From: Bacteroidales bacterium UBA4417 | GTDB taxonomy: Bacteria > Bacteroidota > Bacteroidia > Bacteroidales > UBA4417 | DNA length: 6,277 nucleotides | Direction of reading: 5' to 3' | NCBI GenBank assembly: GCA_002389705.1 | Contig: DGQJ01000296.1 | Location: forward strand, 1 to 6,277 | In this document: positions 1 to 6,200 of the stretch, in pieces | How the letters are laid out: every line of letters starts with the position of its first letter | How positions within the stretch are numbered: position 1 is the stretch's first letter | Position numbers and translations under genes: made by a program | The notes under the pieces: model-generated | The model's database searches: none | Seen by the model: only the letters and a program-made list of their open reading frames with translations | What the model was told of the DNA's origin: nothing

Positions 1-217
1 CGTTGGCAGTTGTTGCCGTAAGTGCAACCTGGTAAATTCCGGTTGCCGTGTATACATGCTGTGGATGCTGCAGGTTTGATGTATTGCTGATACCTGAAGC
101 GCCGTGGCCAAAATTCCATTTCCAGCTGGTAATCATACCACCACCGCTGGCTTGGGTAAGATCGGTAAACTGGGTTGCTGATCCCTGGCAGGCATTTGCA
201 ACATCAAAGTTTGCCAC
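1..217 (-). other. PKD domain 6, cut by the window edge, 'GHG' variant (72 aa visible)
   Basis: Visible residues 2021-2092 include 'SATQFTDLT', the signature 'WKWNFGHGASGISNTS', 'PQHVYTATGIYQVALTATTA'. The Asp of the 'FGDG' turn is His (codon at 104-106). The early Cys is in 'NAC'; the late Cys, if present, lies beyond position 1. The longer 'ASGISNTS' loop matches PKD 3. The protein continues past the window. Confidence 0.9.
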
Positions 218-3200
218 AGGCGAAGGATTCACCGTGATGGTTAACTGGCTTTCGGCAGAACAGCCTGTGCCCGATACTACCAGCAGGGCTACATTGTAAG
301 TTCCCGGTGCATCGTACTGGTGATCAGTACCTGGATTTTCGGGGAATTTAACCTGTTTTGTTTGACCATCTCCGAAATTCCAGTTCCATTCCGTGATATA
401 ACTATCGTAAGCTTTCGAAGCATCTTCGAAATGAACCGGTGTATTGGCACAGAGTTTCTGTGCCGGGGTAAACAGGGCCACCGGTGCTGCACTTACAGTT
501 ATCTTACGGGTTTTTGAAGCAACGCATCCCGAATTATTTCTAACGGTTAAGGTTACCTGGTAGGAGCCGGTCTTGCTGTATATGTGTTTCGTGTTCTGCA
601 GGTTGCTGATAACGCCATCGCCGAAGTTCCATTCCCAGCTAACGATATCCTTCATGTTCATTACCGAACTGTCGGGATTGAAATACGATTCAACATCAAT
701 ACAGGTGGGGCTGTGAACAAAGTCGACAGCAACAGGCAGCAGAATTTCAACTTTCTTAACTATAGTATCGGTGCAATCGTTAAAATTGCGTACCACATGG
801 GTTACCTGGTAAGTTCCGGGAGCACTGAAAATGTGCGTAGCGTCTTTTTCTTCCGAGGTGTTATCGGCACCGCTTGTAGGATCGCCAAAATTCCACCAGT
901 ACTGGATTTTGTTCCCCGGGCCGTTGGCATACGATGCATCGCTGAACATGGTTTCCAGTCCCGAACAATTGTTGGTGTACTGGAAGTTGGTTACCGGCGC
1001 TTCAATTACCTGAACCGGTAAGGTGGCCTCGGTTGTACAACCGAATGAATTGGTTATCGACAATGTAACATTAAACGTGCCTGCGGCATTGTACAAATGC
1101 GAAACATTGGGCTGATTGGGGAAATAGATGGTATCATTTTTCGAGCCATCGCCATAATTCCATTCCCATTTTGCTACATATCCATACAGAGTATGCGACA
1201 GGTCAGTGAAATGTACCGGCTCGTTTGAGCAGTTCGGCATGCTGATGCTGAAAAATGATACCGGGTATTTGGCAATGGTAATCGTGTGCGAGATGGTTTT
1301 TACCTTACCCAGCGAATCTGTTGCAGAGAGTGTTACAAAGTATTCGCCTACGGCGGGGAACTGGTGTGTTGGGTTCACCTGGTTCGAGGTGGTTCCGTCG
1401 CCAAAAGTCCAGAGCCAGGTTTTCATGGCACCTATGTTGGTAACATCCGGATTTACCTTAAATACAACCGGTGTAGCTTCGCACGAAGGATTCCAGCTGA
1501 AATCTATTCCCCAGTTGTTTATAAACCTGAGCGTGAGCGTATCGCTTACTGGCCCGCAGGGTGCGTTGTTCGATGCGGTTAAAGTAAGTGTTACTGATCC
1601 TTTCAGGTAGTCGGCATCGCCGGGCAGGTAGGTTGCATTCAGTTTCGAAGCATCATCGAACGAACCTGTACCCGAAGTTGACCACAGCACCGAAGCTGAA
1701 TTTTGAACAGCAGCGTTTGTGGCTGTAAAAGTATCGAAATGGCTGATGGTAGCCCCGGGACCTGCATCCACGCTTACAATGGTGTGGAAACGCATTGTCA
1801 TTTTATCGTCAACTACATTTCCGCAAGGATCATTTGCAATTACATGCATCGAAAGTTCGACTGAACCGGCTGACAGGTCGGCAGCTGACGGATGATAAGT
1901 TGGCGTTGCACTGCCTCCGTTGCTGAAAGTTCCGGTTCCTGACGTGGCCCAGATAATGTTCTTGTAATTTGTTGCCGAAGCATGCAGGGTATAATCTTTT
2001 ACGGTGCATACATCAACATCGCCGCCTGCAGTTGCCGTTGCCGGCTTTTGAATGGTTAGCCTTAAAGTATCGCTTCCCCTGATGCCTGCACATGTACCGC
2101 TGCCGTCAACACTGAGTACCAGGTTTACTGCGCCATTGGCAATGTCATTTGCTCCGGGGATATACATCGGATTCAACGTGCCGGTGTTATGGAAAGTTCC
2201 GTCGCCGCTGCTCTGCCAGGTAACATTAATGCCATTGCTGATGGTAGCATGCAGCATGGCGGCATGCGAAACACAAATGGTTGCGTCAGCACCCAGGCTC
2301 ACTATGGGCGAACCGCTGATTTGGAGTGTACCGGGCATAAAAACAACACAACCTGTTGATGGGCTGGCAGCCTGTACGGTATAGGTTCCCGCTGTTTGAT
2401 TTCCAAAACTGATGGCTGAGCCGGTTCCGGTAACGGTTATACCTGTGCTGTTTCCGTTGCGGAAAAGGGTGTAATTGATGCCTTTTTCTGATCCCTCCAG
2501 ACCTGCCACGGCAGAGCCGCAGTTAACGCCGGCCGGGGTTATGTTGAAGTTTAATGGATTTGCAAGTATTCTTGTTGATCCGCTCATCATGTTCTGGCAT
2601 GAACTAACGGTGTTTACAGCCAGTACTGAGTACATTCCTTCAATAGCGGGCAAACCGAAATTTAATGCTGAGCCGGTACCTTGTAATGTATCAACCGGGA
2701 AAATGCCTCCGCGGAAGAGAATATATTCAATGCCGGTTTCCGAACCATTAAGTGTTATTGCTGTACCCTGGCAATGTGTACCTGCCGGGTTTACAATAAA
2801 TGCTGTGGGCAATGGGTTGATAACTACGCTGCCATCCATCATATTCGGGCATCCGTTGGTACCTGTTGCTTCGATGGTATACGTTCCCGGGATATCCTGG
2901 CTGCCAAAGTTTATTGGTTTACCTGTGCCGGCGACCACTGCGCCTACTTTTATACTGTTGTTACGAATCAACTGGTAACTTACGCCCACTTCAGAATTTG
3001 CCAAACCTACAGGGGTGCCCGGGCAAAGGATACCTGCAGGTGTCATTGGGTACGAAATAGGGGCAGGCTTTATAACTGCTGTGCCGTTCATTTCTGTTTT
3101 GCACAAGGTGGCAGCATTGTAAGCAAGCACCGTATAATTTCCCGAAGTAGTCTGTGCTCCGAACGATAATGCAGTTCCTGTTCCTTGCAGGGTGTCAATC

Positions 3201-6200
3201 TGTATGGAGTTTTCGAGAACCAGGATATAATTTACACCGGTTTCGGAACCATTGATGCCTATTTTCACCGGCGGGCACTGAGCTGCCGAAGGGCTGATAT
3301 TAAAGGCCACCGGGTTGGGGTTTACTTCAACCTCGCCATTCATTAATGAGCTGCATCCTTTCATATTGGTTGCAATGGCAGTATAAGTACCAGGCAGGTA
3401 TTGTTCACCAAAACTAATAGCTGAGCCAGTGCCGTTTACAGCAGCGCCCATGTTCAGAACTCCGTTTAAGCGTAACTGGTATGTAGCTCCTGTTTCCGAA
3501 TTATCGATCCCGATAACAGCCCCTGAGCAGATGATGCCTGCAGGTGTCATGGTGTAAATGGTAGGGGCAATATCCGAAATTACGGAATTGCCGTTCATTG
3601 CCGACATGCATTTGGTTGCATTGAAATAGGCGTTTACAGTATACGTGCCCGAGGTAAACTGTGGACCAAAGGAAATAGCGCTTCCGGTTCCTGCAATGGT
3701 ATCAGTGCTTACATTGCCGTTGCGAACTAATATGTAGCTGGCGCCAACTTCGGATCCATCGAGACCGAGTGATGTTCCCTGGCACTGAATTCCTGAAGGG
3801 ATCACGTTAAAAGCAACTGGTAACGGATTGATGGTTACCGGGTTGAGCATGGTTGAGGTGCAGCCGAAGGCATTGGTTGCAACCACTGTATAAACACCTG
3901 TAAGATTATGAGTTCCAAAGCTGATGGCTGAACCGTTACCGGCTACCGGGCTGCCAACATTGATGCTTCCATTCCAGCGAAGCTGGTACAAAACACCGGT
4001 TTCTGAGTTTTCGAGGCCCAGCGTCGAACCTACACAACTTATGCCTGCAGGTGTCATTGAATATGCAACAGGGGCTGCCTCAATAATTGAATTGCCAGCC
4101 ATGTCGCCAGGGCAAAATGATACCTGGTTGTATGCTCTTATGGTATAATTGCCGCCTGTTAGCTGTGGTCCGAAATCAATGGCATTACCTGTTCCGGGGA
4201 TGGTATCGAGGTTAACGGATCCGTTTAAAACGAGTACATAATTAAAGCCTGATTGCGAACCATTCAGCCCTACTGATGTACCTGCGCAGTGTTTTCCTGC
4301 AGGCGTGGTTGTGAATACCAGCGGCAGCGGGTCAATTACGGTGCTGTCGGCCATCAAGGTATTACAACCGGTAATGTCGTTTACTGCCCTTGCAGTATAG
4401 GTGCCGCTTAAGGTTTGCGGTCCGAAACTGATCACACCGCCATTGCCGGCCACAGGAGTTCCCATGTTGAAAATACCGTTAAGTAATAACTGGTAGGTTA
4501 CGCCGGTTTGTGATGCTGATAGGCTGATCGAGGTGCCTACGCACTGAATTCCTGCGGGCTGCATATTGTATTTTACAGGGCTGTCGTTCATTACAGTCGT
4601 CCCGTTCATTGGGTAAATACAGTACGAAGTTTGATTTACTGCGATCACAGTGTATTTGCCGGCTGTAAGCTGGGGTCCGAAAGTGACAGGCATTCCGGTA
4701 CCCGAAATGGTATCAACATGAATGGAGTTGTCGAGCAACAGTACATAATCAACACCAGTTTCTGAACCGTTTAACCCGATTGATTCGCCTTCGCAGGCTG
4801 TACCATCAGGGGTAATTGTGAACGCGGTTGGGTCGGCATATAAGGTTGAACTGTCGTTCATGTACGAAACGCAACGGGTAATAACATCGGTAGCTATTAC
4901 AGAATATGTTCCCGGAAGTGAGCCGGTGCCGATGCTGATTGCTGATCCTGTGCCTGCTACCGGTGCGCCCTGGTCGAAGGTTCCGTTCCAGCGGAGTTGG
5001 TATTCAACCCCGTTCTGCGAACCCGAAAGGGTAATCATCTGCCCGGGGCAAAGTATGCCTGCAGGATTTACTGTATAAATCTCGGGGGCCAGTTGTATAA
5101 ATGTACTCCCGTTCATCATGGCTTCGCAACCGGTAACAGGATTCACTGCTTTCACAGTGTAGGTGCCGCTTTCGGTTTGAGGGCCAAAATCAAGGAATCC
5201 TACCAAGCCGGTACCGGTAATGGTTTCAACAGGAATTCCGTTATATAGTAAGGTATATATTAATCCCTTTTCGGATCCATTAAGCCTGATGATGGTACCC
5301 GGGCATTGTGGTCCGGTTGGATCCATGGAATAAATAGTTGGAGCAGGATAAACAGTGATAACAGCGCTGTCGTCCATCATTTTGTCGATTCCGGCAGCAG
5401 TGTTTATGGCTCGTACTTCGTACATTCCGTTCTTGGTAAATGGTCCCCAGCTAAGGGGTGCATTTGTTCCGGCAACCAGCGTTCCGTATGGGAATCCGTT
5501 ACGCAACAGCTGGTAATCGATATCAGCTTCCGAACCCGAAAGATGAACTGTTAATCCGGGCTGGCCTTCGCAAATAATTCCACCACCGTATACTTCGAAA
5601 GTAAGCGGGTAAGGAAGTATGGTAACGTTAACACTGGCATTCATCAGTACGCTGCAGCCTGTATTTACATCTGTGCCTTCAACGGTGTAGGTGCCGGGTT
5701 GTGTCTGGAAACCAAAGTTGATGGCTGATTCCGAACCCATAATTGGTGAGCCTACTGGGACATTGTCACAGAATAACTGGTAGCTGATACCGGCATCACC
5801 ATGAAATAAACCAACTTCTTTTCCCTTACCGCCTGCGGGATATGCGCCGCCACCGGTTACCAGGTAAGCTGTCGGAGGAGTTGTTATAATAACAGTTGCG
5901 CTGCCATTCATCTGGTCGGTGCAGCCGGTAAGATTATTTGTTGCTTCAACGGTATAGTTGAATGCTGCTGTACGGTAACCAAAGCTGATTGGAGCTCCTG
6001 TACCGGTTACTGCTGCTCCGTCGGCAACACCGCCCCGGTACAGCTGGTAGTTTGTGTTGGGTTCCGATCCGCTGAGGCCGATTTGTACCCCGTTGCTTGC
6101 ATAACAGTAGTTACCCCCGCCAATTACGCTGAAAGGAATTGGAAGCGGGTTAACCAGTACTGTTACCGTAGCTGTAGCTGTGTTGAAGCCATCATTGGCT

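Noticed and set aside
289..492. Short minus-strand open frame of 67 codons with its own ATG
   Set aside because: It lies in a different minus-strand frame from the giant gene and overlaps PKD 5, which is clearly the coding frame there.
2475..2978. Plus-strand open frame of 167 codons, the longest on that strand
   Set aside because: It is antisense to Ig-like repeats 13-15, has no recognisable domain, no ribosome binding site that I can see, and exists because the minus-strand codon choice leaves few stops in the opposite frame. The same applies to the other plus-strand frames (for example 584-1021, 1206-1610, 2052-2384, 2774-3169).
3033..5065. The 8-base palindrome CCTGCAGG occurs five times (3033-3040, 3537-3544, 4044-4051, 4296-4303, 5058-5065)
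   Set aside because: Each copy encodes the conserved Pro-Ala-Gly turn of an Ig-like repeat in the same codon phase, so the recurrence is explained by protein repetition rather than by a DNA-level site.
2555..5083. CRISPR-like regular spacing
   Set aside because: The period is about 250 or 507 nt and encodes continuous protein; there are no short identical direct repeats with unique spacers.
2306..6139. Tandem DNA repeat that might drive phase variation or rapid copy-number change
   Set aside because: Units match at protein level but differ at many bases, with no long identical stretches seen by eye, so frequent slippage is unlikely. A dot-plot would settle this.
2306..6139. SprB-type short repeats of the gliding adhesin family
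   Set aside because: SprB repeats are about 40 residues with a 'GG-x-PPY-x-Y-x-W' style core. These units are 83-89 residues with 'GSE-x-G-x-x-Y-x-L' and 'GTG', a different repeat type, so I did not assign sprB.
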